The notes beneath the pieces were generated by a model. That model did no database searches and was not told the origin of the DNA. It saw only the letters and a program-made list of their open reading frames with translations. A stretch of DNA of 64,000 nucleotides from CAYQJL01 sp964573295 (GTDB lineage Bacteria > Eisenbacteria > RBG-16-71-46 > CAIMUX01 > WJJG01): assembly GCA_964573295.1 (NCBI GenBank), contig CAZNJE010000013.1, positions 1 through 64,000 on the forward strand. Reading direction: 5' to 3'. Position numbers and translations under genes: made by a program. Of this stretch, positions 45,499 to 54,362 are shown one piece after another (position 1 is the stretch's first letter; every line of letters begins with the position of its first letter).

Positions 45499-45759
45499 CT
45501 ACCCCACCCCTCGGGCAGGGGTGAGTTCCAGCGGGTCCGGCCACCGCGGGGGTTGCAAGCCACGCCTGGGTCGCCATCGTGTTGCGCCTAGGGCGATCCA
45601 TTGGGAGTCGGCCACACGCGTGATGCCCGCGAAGAACTCGCCGGCCCCAGCGGACCAGGCGGGGAAAATAGCGGCGACGAGCAGGACGATCACTCCTCGG
45701 GGGATCGTACCCACCCGGACCGGTCTTCCGGGACCCGACGTGTTCCCCTCATCGATCAC
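45499..45759 (-). CDS. Possible small secreted protein
   Basis: 86-residue frame with GAGGAG six bases before ATG 45759 and a signal-like hydrophobic stretch (GVIVLLVAAIFPAWSAGAG). The rest is Arg/Pro-rich and not recognised. It could be the first gene of the metal operon or chance. Confidence 0.35.
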   Translation of the reverse strand: MIDEGNTSGPGRPVRVGTIPRGVIVLLVAAIFPAWSAGAGEFFAGITRVADSQWIALGATRWRPRRGLQPPRWPDPLELTPARGVG

Positions 45760-45862
45760 TCCTCGCTAGGCGCGCGTGATCGTGTCTTGTCCTCGGATTC
45801 CTGTGCGCTATCCTTGGTCGCTCATCTTGCGCGGAGTCTGGAGTTCGGATCGAGGAAGTAGC

Positions 45863-46287
45863 ATGCTGCCACGAATGCTGATGATGACCATCCTCTGCCT
45901 GCTGGCCGCCGCTCCATCGGGGGCGGACTCGGGAGTGCGGGCTCGTCCGCCGAGGGCGACCCTGTCATCCGCACCGGGGTCACGGTGGTTTTGCCCCGGG
46001 GCAAAACTCCCCACCCCTATCGGGCCGACTGGTTCACGCTCAACGGCGATGGCGAACTCACCGGCCTGTCGTACGTCCAGGACTTCGGCGCCGGCTACGG
46101 TCCGATCGAGATCACCAAGACCAACAGCGTGGGCATCGTGCGCGATGCCATTGGACAGTGGTGCCAGGCCCGGTTCGGCAGTAATGTGTTGGTCGCCGCC
46201 GAGACCATGACCGGCATCCACGGCCACCGGCTGCACGCCTTGCCGCATGACCGGCTGCGTGAGGTGATGAAGGCCTACGGCCGCTAG
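45863..46287 (+). pseudogene. P1/DmpA-family peptidase pseudogene, central core deleted
   Basis: A signal peptide (ATG 45863, MLPRMLMMTILCLLAAAPS) runs in frame 2. After a shift near 45930, frame 1 reads RTGVTVVLPRGKTPHPYRADWF, then EITKTNSVGIVRDAIGQW, which is the N-terminal part of a DmpA/BapA aminopeptidase. It then jumps straight into AAETMTGIHGHRLHALPHDRL, the family's C-terminal end, and stops at 46287. About 200 residues with the autocleavage Ser and oxyanion residues are gone. So at least one frameshift and one internal deletion are present. Confidence 0.75.
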
Positions 46288-46367
46288 CGCGACCGCATCT
46301 GGCGCGACCGCATCCGGGCGCAACCCCATCCAGCCATCGCTTGATGAAGGTGAGAGGAGCCCCACCG

Positions 46368-48548
46368 ATGCCAAGCAACCACGTCACCACGATCGCGCGC
46401 GAGCTACAGCTCGAACCGCAGCGCGTGGAAGCCGCCGCCCAACTGCTGGGCGGCGGCGCTACGGTGCCCTTCATCGCCCGCTATCGCAAGGAAGCCACCG
46501 GATCACTCGATGAGGTGGCCATCACCGCGATTCGCGACCGGCTCGAACAGCTGGCCGAACTCGACCGGCGGCGAGAAGCTATCCTGAAGTCGCTCACCGA
46601 GCGTGAGCTCCTGTCGCCCGAACTCGAAGCGAAGATTTCCGCCGCTCCCACACTGGCCGTCCTCGAGGACGTCTATCTTCCCTTCCGTCCCAAGCGGCGC
46701 ACGCGAGCGATGATCGCGCGCGAGAAAGGTCTCGAGCCCCTGGCCGAACTGTTGTTCGAGCAGCGCGGCGATCGGCCCCTCGATCCGGAAGCGGCCGCCC
46801 GCGACTACATCGATCAAGAGCGCGGCGTGCCCGATGCGGCGTCGGCACTGGCGGGAGCTCGCGACATCATCGCCGAGCAGGTCAGCGAGCACGCCGACGC
46901 GCGGGCCCGTTTGCGCGAGTTCTTCAAACGTAAGGGGATCCTGACCTCACGCGTGGCCAAGAACAAGGAGACCGAGGGCGCGAAGTACAAGGACTACTTC
47001 GACTGGCAGGAGCCGGCACTGGCGGCGCCCTCCCACCGCGTGCTCGCCATGCTGCGTGGTGAGAAGGAGGGCTACCTATACCTTCACATCGCGCCGCCCG
47101 AAGAGCCGGCCCTCGCATTGCTCGAGCGTCTCTTCGTGCGCGGCACGGGCCCGGCCTCCCAACAGGTGGCCCTGGCCACGGAAGACGGCTACAAACGGCT
47201 GCTGGCCCCCTCGCTGGAGACCGAACTGCGCGTGGCGATCAAACTGCGCGCCGATGATGAGGCGATCCGGGTCTTTGCCGACAACCTGCGTGAGCTGCTG
47301 CTGGCGCCACCGCTGGGACAAGAACGAGTGCTGGCCCTTGACCCAGGCTTTCGGACCGGCTGCAAGCTCGTGTGTCTGGATGCCCAGGGCGCATTGCTGC
47401 ACCACGAAACGATCTACCCGCATACCGGCGGCGCTCGGGCCGAAGAGGCATCCGGGCGGTTGCGTGACCTTGGTCAACGTTTCGAGATCGAGGCGGTCGC
47501 GATCGGCAACGGTACCGCCGGACGGGAGACCGAGCGCTTTGTTCGTGCGGCCGGCCTGCCGAAGGCCATCGCGATCGTGATGGTCAATGAGTCGGGAGCG
47601 TCGGTCTACTCCGCATCCAAAGCCGCGCGCGAGGAGATGCCCGAGCAGGACGTCACCGTGCGCGGGGCCGTCTCGATCGGCCGGCGCCTGATGGATCCGC
47701 TGGCCGAGCTGATCAAGATCGACCCCAAGTCGATCGGCGTGGGACAGTATCAGCACGACGTCGACCAGGGCGCGCTCAAACGCAGTCTCGACGATGTGGT
47801 GATGAGCTGCGTCAACAGCGTGGGCGTGGACGTGAACACCGCCAGCCATCAGCTCCTGGCCTACGTCTCCGGGCTGGGCCCGCAGCTCGCCCGCGGAATC
47901 GTGGCCCACCGCACCGAGCACGGGCCGTTCCCTCACCGGCGCGCGTTGCTCAAGGTCTCACGCCTGGGGCCGAAGGCCTTCGAACAGGCTGCCGGGTTCT
48001 TGCGCATCCGAGGCGGGGAACATCCGCTCGATGCCAGCGCGGTGCATCCCGAGAGCTATCCGATCGTTGACGCCATGGCGCGTGATCTGGGCAGCACGGT
48101 CGGCGATCTGCTCCAAGACCAGAAGCAGCGAGAGCGCATCGATCTCGAGCGCTATGTGGATGATCGCGTTGGCATGCCCACCCTGCGCGACATCCTGGCC
48201 GAACTGGCGCGGCCGGGACGCGATCCGCGCGAACGCTTCGAAGCCTTTGCCTTCGCCGAGAATGTCGCCGCCATCGAGGACGTCCGGCCGGGCATGCTGC
48301 TGCCGGGCATCGTGACCAACGTCACCGCCTTCGGCGCCTTCGTCGATATCGGTGTTCATCAGGACGGACTCGTCCACATCAGCCAGCTCGCCGACCGCTT
48401 CGTGCGCGATCCCGCCGAGGTGGTCAAGGTGGGGCAGCAAGTATCGGTGGCGGTGCTGGAGGTCGACCTGGAACGTAGGCGCATCTCGCTGTCGATGCGT
48501 TCGGCCGCCGGCGGCTCGAGGAACCGAGCCCAGACTGATTCAGGTTGA
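46368..48548 (+). CDS. tex: Tex-family RNA-binding transcription accessory protein
   Basis: 726 residues, typical Tex length. The Tex N-terminal helical domain (GGGATVPFIARYRKEATGSLDE) is followed by a YqgF-like RNase H fold (VLALDPGFRTGCKLVCLD), helix-hairpin-helix units (SGLGPQLARGIVAHR), and an S1 domain at the C terminus (GIVTNVTAFGAFVDIGVHQDGLVHIS). Tex binds nucleic acid and is linked to transcription and toxin regulation in several bacteria. ATG 46368 is preceded by GAGAGGAG. No partner is evident. Confidence 0.96.
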   Translation: MPSNHVTTIARELQLEPQRVEAAAQLLGGGATVPFIARYRKEATGSLDEVAITAIRDRLEQLAELDRRREAILKSLTERELLSPELEAKISAAPTLAVLEDVYLPFRPKRRTRAMIAREKGLEPLAELLFEQRGDRPLDPEAAARDYIDQERGVPDAASALAGARDIIAEQVSEHADARARLREFFKRKGILTSRVAKNKETEGAKYKDYFDWQEPALAAPSHRVLAMLRGEKEGYLYLHIAPPEEPALALLERLFVRGTGPASQQVALATEDGYKRLLAPSLETELRVAIKLRADDEAIRVFADNLRELLLAPPLGQERVLALDPGFRTGCKLVCLDAQGALLHHETIYPHTGGARAEEASGRLRDLGQRFEIEAVAIGNGTAGRETERFVRAAGLPKAIAIVMVNESGASVYSASKAAREEMPEQDVTVRGAVSIGRRLMDPLAELIKIDPKSIGVGQYQHDVDQGALKRSLDDVVMSCVNSVGVDVNTASHQLLAYVSGLGPQLARGIVAHRTEHGPFPHRRALLKVSRLGPKAFEQAAGFLRIRGGEHPLDASAVHPESYPIVDAMARDLGSTVGDLLQDQKQRERIDLERYVDDRVGMPTLRDILAELARPGRDPRERFEAFAFAENVAAIEDVRPGMLLPGIVTNVTAFGAFVDIGVHQDGLVHISQLADRFVRDPAEVVKVGQQVSVAVLEVDLERRRISLSMRSAAGGSRNRAQTDSG

Positions 48549-48702
48549 GGACGTTGAAGACTTCAGAGTCTCCTGCTCCACAATTCACTCGGTATGGTGC
48601 GCAAATTTGGTCGCGACATTGAGCAGTTTGCCTGCCCGAGTTTCCGGCTCAGCGAAGCCTGCTCCCGCCATCCGCGACCTCGCCGCACCCACCTGGGAGC
48701 GT

Positions 48703-49185
48703 TCACGGAGACCGTAGCGGCACCGCGATCCGCCCCAGGATCGCCTCCAGACCGCGGACATCGGCCTCGGTAAAGGCGCCCTTGCGATCCGAGTCCACGT
48801 CCAGCACGCCGATCAGTGTGCCCGCCGCGTCACGGAGTGGCATGACCACCTCGCTGCGCGAGCGCGCGTCGCACGCCACGTGATCCGGAAACGCCTCCAC
48901 ATCCTCGACCAGCACCGGCTCGCCCCGCTTCACACAGGCCCAGCACACACCGTCGGGGCCGGGCAGAACCGCGCAGGCCAGCGGGCCTTGATAGGGTCCC
49001 ACGATGAGCCGATCACCGGCCAGACGATAGAACCCCGTCCAGAAGTAGTGGGGCATCTTGTGATGCAGGAGGGCCACGGTCGTGGCCATGCGGGCGGTGA
49101 GATCGCCGGTCTTCTCGAAGAGCTCGGCCAGTTGCAGGTCGATGCGCTCGTAACGTCCAGCCAGACTTTCAGATCCTGGGGCCAT
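48703..49185 (-). CDS. msrC: Free methionine-(R)-sulfoxide reductase (GAF domain)
   Basis: 160 residues, the usual fRMsr size. The GAF domain has VGPYQGPLAC, DGVC and HVACDARSRSEVVMPL. Cys71, Cys81 and Cys105 are spaced 10 and 24 apart, the same as C84/C94/C118 in the E. coli enzyme as I recall it, so this is a catalytic reductase and not a generic GAF sensor. An extra Cys lies at 84. It would reduce free Met-R-O with thioredoxin-type donors. ATG 49185 follows GGGAGAG; upstream in-frame alternatives are less family-like. Confidence 0.88.
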   Translation of the reverse strand: MAPGSESLAGRYERIDLQLAELFEKTGDLTARMATTVALLHHKMPHYFWTGFYRLAGDRLIVGPYQGPLACAVLPGPDGVCWACVKRGEPVLVEDVEAFPDHVACDARSRSEVVMPLRDAAGTLIGVLDVDSDRKGAFTEADVRGLEAILGRIAVPLRSP

Positions 49186-49430
49186 GCTCTGTACTCTCCC
49201 ATTCTCCGGCCGATGCGCTTGGCACGGCTTGGCTTGAACCGATATGCTAACCGCCGAACCCGAGCATGACCTGCGTACGAGGGTCGCAGCCCAGGTCGAC
49301 GTTCGAGTACCGGCAGCCGTAGGTCGTACGCTGGGGATCGCCGGCCGAGGACCTCGTACCGGTGGCCCTCCGTGCACAGGTTCGCCGCCAGTGGGTTCCC
49401 TCGCAACCGTGGAATGGGAAGGGTCGAGAC

Positions 49431-50627
49431 ATGCGAGTGCTTCTCTTGGGCGTGGGCATGCAAGGCAAAGCCGCCCTCCACGACCTCGTGGCCAGCACCG
49501 AGGTCACCGGTATCCTGGCCGCCGACGCAAACCTCGATGGCCTGCGTGCCCACGCGGCCCGGATGGGGTATGAGGCCTGTGGCCACCTGCAGTGCGTACC
49601 CTGTGACGCGGACGACTCGCGGCAACTCAGGGTCCTCTTCGAGCAGCGGCCCGATGTCGTCATCGACCTTCTGCCGGTCCACTTCGGTCACGCGGTCGCG
49701 CAGCTTGCCATCGAGCATCAGGTGGACCTGGTCAACACGATGTACGTACGTCCCGAAATCCGCGCCCTTGCCGATCGCGCCCGAGCCCGCGGCGTCACCA
49801 TCCTGCCGGAGTTCGGCCTCGATCCCGGGATCGACCTGGTTCTCCTGGGCGAGGTGGTGCGCTCGCTGGATGAGATCGAAACACTCGACAGCTACGGCGG
49901 CGGCCTCCCCGAACCCGATGCCGCCGAGCCGCCTCTGCGCTACCGCGTGACCTGGACCTTCGCCGGGGTCTTGCGCGCCTATCGCCGCGCGGCGCGGCTC
50001 GTCGCCGATCGCGGTGTGCGGGAAATTCCACCCGAGGAGATCTTCGCCCCGCAGCACATTCACCCCGTGGAGGTCGACGGCCTGGGGAGGCTCGAAGCCT
50101 ATCCGAACGGAGATGCTCTCGCCTTCGCCGAGGCAGCCGGGCTGGATCCGGGGCGCCTCCGATCGACCGGCCGCTATACCCTGCGCTATCCCGGCCATGC
50201 CGAGCTATGGCGATTGCTGGGTCGGCTGCACCTGCTCGACGAGGAGCCGGTCTTCGTCGGCGGCCATCCGGTGAACCGGCGCGACTACCTGGCCGGCGTG
50301 TTGGGGCCGCACCTCGAGCTCGGAGAGGACGAGAGGGATGTGTCGATCGTGCGCATCGAGGCGACCGGACGGCGCGAGGGACGGCGCGTTCGCGTGATCG
50401 CCGAGCTGATCGACTGGCGCGATCACGAGTCGGGACTCACCGCCATGAGCCGGACGGTGGGCTTCACCGCCAGTATCGGCGCCCATCTGCTGGCGCGCGA
50501 CGCACTGCCCGGGCCCGGCCTGCTCTCGCCGGTGCGCGACGTTCCCTACGATCGCTTCACCCGCGAGCTCGAACGACGCGGGATCCGCACGACCCTGCGG
50601 ATCGAGACCGAGGAGGGAGCTCGATGA
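49431..50627 (+). CDS. Saccharopine dehydrogenase-like NAD(P)-binding protein
   Basis: 398 residues. The Rossmann motif is MRVLLLGVGMQGKAAL. DVVIDLLPVHFG and LPEFGLDPGIDLVL (the family's P-E-x-G-x-D-P-G-x) mark saccharopine dehydrogenase/LYS9-type. SYGGGLPEP and ELWRLLGRL support the C-terminal domain. ATG 49431 has GGGAAGGG upstream. Role in lysine/AAA metabolism or in an opine-like pathway cannot be decided. The next gene, a response regulator, overlaps by ATGA. Confidence 0.87.
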   Translation: MRVLLLGVGMQGKAALHDLVASTEVTGILAADANLDGLRAHAARMGYEACGHLQCVPCDADDSRQLRVLFEQRPDVVIDLLPVHFGHAVAQLAIEHQVDLVNTMYVRPEIRALADRARARGVTILPEFGLDPGIDLVLLGEVVRSLDEIETLDSYGGGLPEPDAAEPPLRYRVTWTFAGVLRAYRRAARLVADRGVREIPPEEIFAPQHIHPVEVDGLGRLEAYPNGDALAFAEAAGLDPGRLRSTGRYTLRYPGHAELWRLLGRLHLLDEEPVFVGGHPVNRRDYLAGVLGPHLELGEDERDVSIVRIEATGRREGRRVRVIAELIDWRDHESGLTAMSRTVGFTASIGAHLLARDALPGPGLLSPVRDVPYDRFTRELERRGIRTTLRIETEEGAR

Positions 50628-51076
50628 CTCTTCCCCAACCATCCCGACCGATCGAGATCCTGCTCATCGAGGACAATCCCGCCGACGTCCGGCTGACCGA
50701 GGAGGCGCTGCTCGAAGGCCGGATGAGCAATCATCTCAGTGTCGCCGGCGACGGCGAGACCGCGCTCCAGATGCTCAGGCGCGAAGGCGTCTACGCAAAC
50801 CAGCCCCGGCCCGATCTCATTCTGCTGGACCTCAACCTACCGAAGCTCGATGGGCGGGATGTACTGGCCCAGCTCAAGCAAGACCCGGTTCTTCGCAAGA
50901 TTCCAATCATCGTCCTGACGACCTCGTCGGCACGTGAGGACATCGAGCAGAGCTACCGGCTCCATGCGAACTGCTACATCTCGAAGCCGGTCGAGTATGG
51001 GGAATTCCTGGAGGTGATCCGCCTGATCGAGGACTTCTGGCTCCGGAGAGTGCGGTTGCCGGGCGTATGGGACTAG
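50624..51076 (+). CDS. Single-domain response regulator
   Basis: 150 residues, a receiver domain with no output. ILLIEDNPADVRLTEEAL, phospho-acceptor D in ILLDLNLPKLDG, IIVLTTS, and the switch Lys in CYISKPVEYGEF are intact. It resembles Rcp1/CheY-like regulators that pair with phytochrome or PAS histidine kinases; none is nearby. Translation is coupled to the saccharopine dehydrogenase-like gene through the overlap ATGA. Confidence 0.93.
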   Translation: MTLPQPSRPIEILLIEDNPADVRLTEEALLEGRMSNHLSVAGDGETALQMLRREGVYANQPRPDLILLDLNLPKLDGRDVLAQLKQDPVLRKIPIIVLTTSSAREDIEQSYRLHANCYISKPVEYGEFLEVIRLIEDFWLRRVRLPGVWD

Positions 51077-51093
51077 GAAGTCCAAGGCAGAAT

Positions 51094-51975
51094 CTAGTCT
51101 TCGGGCTCCAGCCGGGCACCGCAGTACTTGCAGTGCACCGCATCCGGGTCATGTCCCTCGGCGGCACACATCGGACAGGCTTGGGTGGAGACCATCTCCC
51201 GGCCCGTGCGCGCCAACTCCACCGAAACGATACCGGTCGGCACCGCGATGATCCCGTAGCCCATGATCATGACCACCGACGCCAGCAACCGTCCCAGCAC
51301 CGTGGCCGGGGCCAGGTCGCCGTAGCCCACGGTCGTCATGGTGACCACAGCCCAGTAGATACTGATCGGAATGCTGGAGAAGCCGCTCGCCTCGCCCTCG
51401 ATCAGGTACATCAAAGCCCCGACGATGACAAGCAGCGTCACGACACCTGCCAGAAAGACGACGATCTTGCGAGCACTGGCGCGCAGGGCGGTCCTCAGAT
51501 GCTCCGCTTCCCCCACGAAGTAGCCAAGCTTGAGCACGCGGAAGACGCGCATCATACGCAGCGCGCGGATCACGGCGAGGGATTGTGTGCCGGGAAGGAT
51601 GACGCTCAGGTAGGTTGGCAGAATCGCCAGTAGGTCGACGATCCCGAAGAAGCTTCGCGCATAACGTATCGGGCGGCCTACGACCAGAAGCCGCATGAGA
51701 TACTCCGCGGAGAACAGTCCCGTGATGATCCACTCGATGGTTCGCATTGCCGCGCCGTAGCGCTCCCTGAGCGGCGCGACGCTCTCCAGCAAGACGGTCG
51801 TGACGCTGAGCACGATCAGTATCAAGAGGGCTATGTCGAACGTCTTGCCGGCAGCCGAATCGGCTTCGAAGATGATCTCGTGCGCGCGGTGTCTCCACGG
51901 CGCCTGGTGGGCTGTCGGCGGGCCGTCCGGCCGGCTCGATGGCGTCATCGGTGTCGTCGATGTCGTCGGTTTCAT
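51094..51975 (-). CDS. Voltage-gated potassium channel with C-terminal zinc ribbon
   Basis: 293 residues. Six TM segments: S1 starts near residue 46 (FDIALLILIVLSVTTVLLE), the S4 voltage sensor is IRALRMMRVFRVLKL with regularly spaced Arg, and the S5/S6 pore filter is TMTTVGYGD. The C terminus carries CPMC...CKYC (about 270-288), a small zinc ribbon not usual in KvAP-like channels. ATG 51975 is used; GTG 51978 sits directly before. It converges on the response regulator with 17 bases between stops. Confidence 0.93.
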   Translation of the reverse strand: MKPTTSTTPMTPSSRPDGPPTAHQAPWRHRAHEIIFEADSAAGKTFDIALLILIVLSVTTVLLESVAPLRERYGAAMRTIEWIITGLFSAEYLMRLLVVGRPIRYARSFFGIVDLLAILPTYLSVILPGTQSLAVIRALRMMRVFRVLKLGYFVGEAEHLRTALRASARKIVVFLAGVVTLLVIVGALMYLIEGEASGFSSIPISIYWAVVTMTTVGYGDLAPATVLGRLLASVVMIMGYGIIAVPTGIVSVELARTGREMVSTQACPMCAAEGHDPDAVHCKYCGARLEPED

Positions 51976-52013
51976 CACCGAGAACCCTAGGCGAGGCCCC
52001 CCGCCGAATCAAG

Positions 52014-52666
52014 ATGACACTGCGATCGGCACATGCACTCCGCCACCGGGCCGCCATTCTCCTGGCCAGCTTCGTATCCGCCGGGTACGTCGGGTGTACC
52101 GGGCACGCCGGGTGTGCCGGGTCCAGGACCCAACACGACGGCGCCATGGTCACGGTTACTGATCACCGGCCCCAATGTGACCGCGCCATGACCGAGGATG
52201 CCGGTCAGCAAGCCCAAGATGATGCGGTCGACCGGTGGGTTCATCGGTGGATGCAGGAGCGCCACATCCCAGGCCTCTCCCTCGCGGTCGTCAAGGGAGG
52301 CCGCGTCGTCAAGACGCGCGCCTACGGACTCGCAAGCATCGAGCTCGAGGTGCCCGCGAGTACCACGACCGTCTACGCCCTGGCCCCTGGTACAGCCGTC
52401 TGGCGCTGACCGAGGAAGGACTTCGTCCGGGCAACCGGTTGCATCGCCTTCACGTCGAGTACCCCGAATTCATGCGCACCGCCGGTGGTCTGAACTCCAC
52501 GGTCTCCCTTCATCGCTACCTGGATGACGATCTCACGGTCATCGTGCTCACGAACTGCCAGGGGGCGGGACCCAACGAAATCGCCGAGGGCGTGGCACGC
52601 GTCTATGTTCCCGAACTCGCCGAATCCCCGGTGTTTCTGTCCGCTGCCGCCCATAACGAAGATTGA
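52014..52666 (+). pseudogene. Serine beta-lactamase-family lipoprotein pseudogene, active site deleted
   Basis: ATG 52014 starts a lipoprotein-like leader (ILLASFVSAGYVGC) followed by a 9-bp repeat-rich segment. HRWMQERHIPGLSLAVVKGG is the family's N-terminal strand. Where the S-x-x-K region should come, the frame ends. In another frame the sequence resumes with FMRTAGGLNSTVSLHRYLDDD and TVIVLTNCQG, the C-terminal strands, and stops at 52666. The nucleophile, YxN and intervening ~200 residues are absent. The pattern parallels the DmpA remnant 6 kb upstream. Confidence 0.7.
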
Positions 52667-52763
52667 GCTTGCAAGGAACCCGGCGAAGCTGCGTAATCCC
52701 TGCCCATAAGCGACCTCAACTGAAGTCCGATTCCCATCTACCCCGTGCGGAAGAGGTGGCTCG

Positions 52764-54362
52764 ATGGATCCGAACTCATCCCCACGCATCGCCGGGTCGG
52801 TACCGACTCCGGGGCGACGGCGCACCGGTGCCCAGCCGGGCTATCGATCGCGCTCCAAACCGTGCCGTGGACCGCGACTCGGGACGCCCCGCGGAGGGCG
52901 ATGCCGTTCGCGCCGTGAATCCGACCGCGCCAGCGGATTGATCCCCTGGCTCCTCCTTCTGATCCTGGGCCTTTCGGGGCAGCTTGGCGGACCAGCGCAC
53001 GGGGATTCGAACACGATCACCCTCTCGGATGCCCTCGAACGGGCCCTGGCGAACAATCCCGAGCTGCAAGCCAGCCACCACGCCGCCGAAGCGGCGCGGT
53101 GGACTTCCCGCCAAGCAAAGGGCCAACTCCTCCCCTCGCTCAACCTTCAAAGCGGGTTCACCCGTCTGGACGAGGAGACGGTCGCGCGGGCCAACGCCCT
53201 CGGTACCGAGTTCACGATGTACTTCCCCGACAGCAGCGGGATGCTTCAACCGGTGACGATCGAAATTCCTCAGACCGTCTTTCGTGACGGCTACCGAACG
53301 ACCCTGACCGCCCAGTGGCTGCTGCTCAATCCCTCGGTGTGGAACACGGCATCGCTGGCCGGTACGGCCGCCGGCGTCGCCCGCGCCGAACACGAGGTAG
53401 CGCGCCAGCGAACGATCCACCAGGTCATCTCCCGCTATCTGGACCTGCTCAAGGCCCACGAGGCCGCCACGATCCAGCGGGATCACCTCGCCCTGGCTCG
53501 CCAGAGCCGGGAGCAAGCCGAGCGGCTCTACGATGTCGGCCGTTATGCCGAAGCCGATGTGCTGCGCTGGCGCGTGGAGGAAGCGCAGCAGCAGCAACTC
53601 CTGGTCCGGCAGGAGAGCGCCCGGCACATCGCCGCCCTGGCGCTGGAGAACGCCCTCGGCGAAATGCCCCTCGGACACACGCGGCCGGTGCCGGAGCTGC
53701 CCGCGCCGCTCGAGCACGCGCTGGAGGGTTTCCGCGTCCAGGATGAGACCGCCTGGCACGACTTCTTGGACCGATCGCTCGATCCGGCGGTCCGAGCCAC
53801 GCCGACCTACGCGATCCTGGAGGGCGCCGTGCGTAGCGCCCGGCTCGAACACCGGCAGAGCACCTACGAGTTCCTGCCCACGCTGGTCGTGAGCGGCAGC
53901 TACGGGTGGCAAGAAAACGACACCTTCGAGCCCGATGGAGAGAAAGCCTGGTCGGTGGGTGCCACCCTCAACCTACCTCTCTTCGACGGACTGCGGAATG
54001 TCTCCGGCTTCCAGGCCAGCGACCACCGCCTGGCCGAGGCCCGCCGAACGCTCGAGACCTCCTACCGGAATATGCTGTTGGCCGCGGGGAGCGCCCGCAC
54101 CCAGATTCAGAGTTTCGTCGAGCAACTTCGCTTGGCCGAAGCCAGTCTGGAGAGCGCCCGGCGCAGTTTCGAGATCCGGAAGAACAGCTTCTCGCTGGGG
54201 CGTCTCAGCAACATCGAGTGGATCGACGCCCACCTGACGCTACGCACCGCTGAACAGAACCGGACCCTGGCCTACTACGATCTGATCCAATCGATCGCCG
54301 ACTACCACCATGCCATCGGACGCATTGATGAACTGACATCGATCCAAGGGAGAAGACGATGA
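52764..54362 (+). CDS. TolC-family outer membrane efflux protein
   Basis: 532 residues. The signal region (IPWLLLLILGLSGQLGG) starts only after about 55 Arg/Pro-rich residues, so the true start may be downstream of ATG 52764, though GAAGAGG lies upstream. The mature protein has two OEP repeats: LSDALERALANNPELQASHH with PSLNLQSGFTRLD, then LVVSGSYGWQEN with ATLNLPLFDGLRN and long coiled-coil helices. It is the outer-membrane channel of the tripartite pump and overlaps the adaptor gene by ATGA. Confidence 0.93.
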   Translation: MDPNSSPRIAGSVPTPGRRRTGAQPGYRSRSKPCRGPRLGTPRGGRCRSRRESDRASGLIPWLLLLILGLSGQLGGPAHGDSNTITLSDALERALANNPELQASHHAAEAARWTSRQAKGQLLPSLNLQSGFTRLDEETVARANALGTEFTMYFPDSSGMLQPVTIEIPQTVFRDGYRTTLTAQWLLLNPSVWNTASLAGTAAGVARAEHEVARQRTIHQVISRYLDLLKAHEAATIQRDHLALARQSREQAERLYDVGRYAEADVLRWRVEEAQQQQLLVRQESARHIAALALENALGEMPLGHTRPVPELPAPLEHALEGFRVQDETAWHDFLDRSLDPAVRATPTYAILEGAVRSARLEHRQSTYEFLPTLVVSGSYGWQENDTFEPDGEKAWSVGATLNLPLFDGLRNVSGFQASDHRLAEARRTLETSYRNMLLAAGSARTQIQSFVEQLRLAEASLESARRSFEIRKNSFSLGRLSNIEWIDAHLTLRTAEQNRTLAYYDLIQSIADYHHAIGRIDELTSIQGRRR

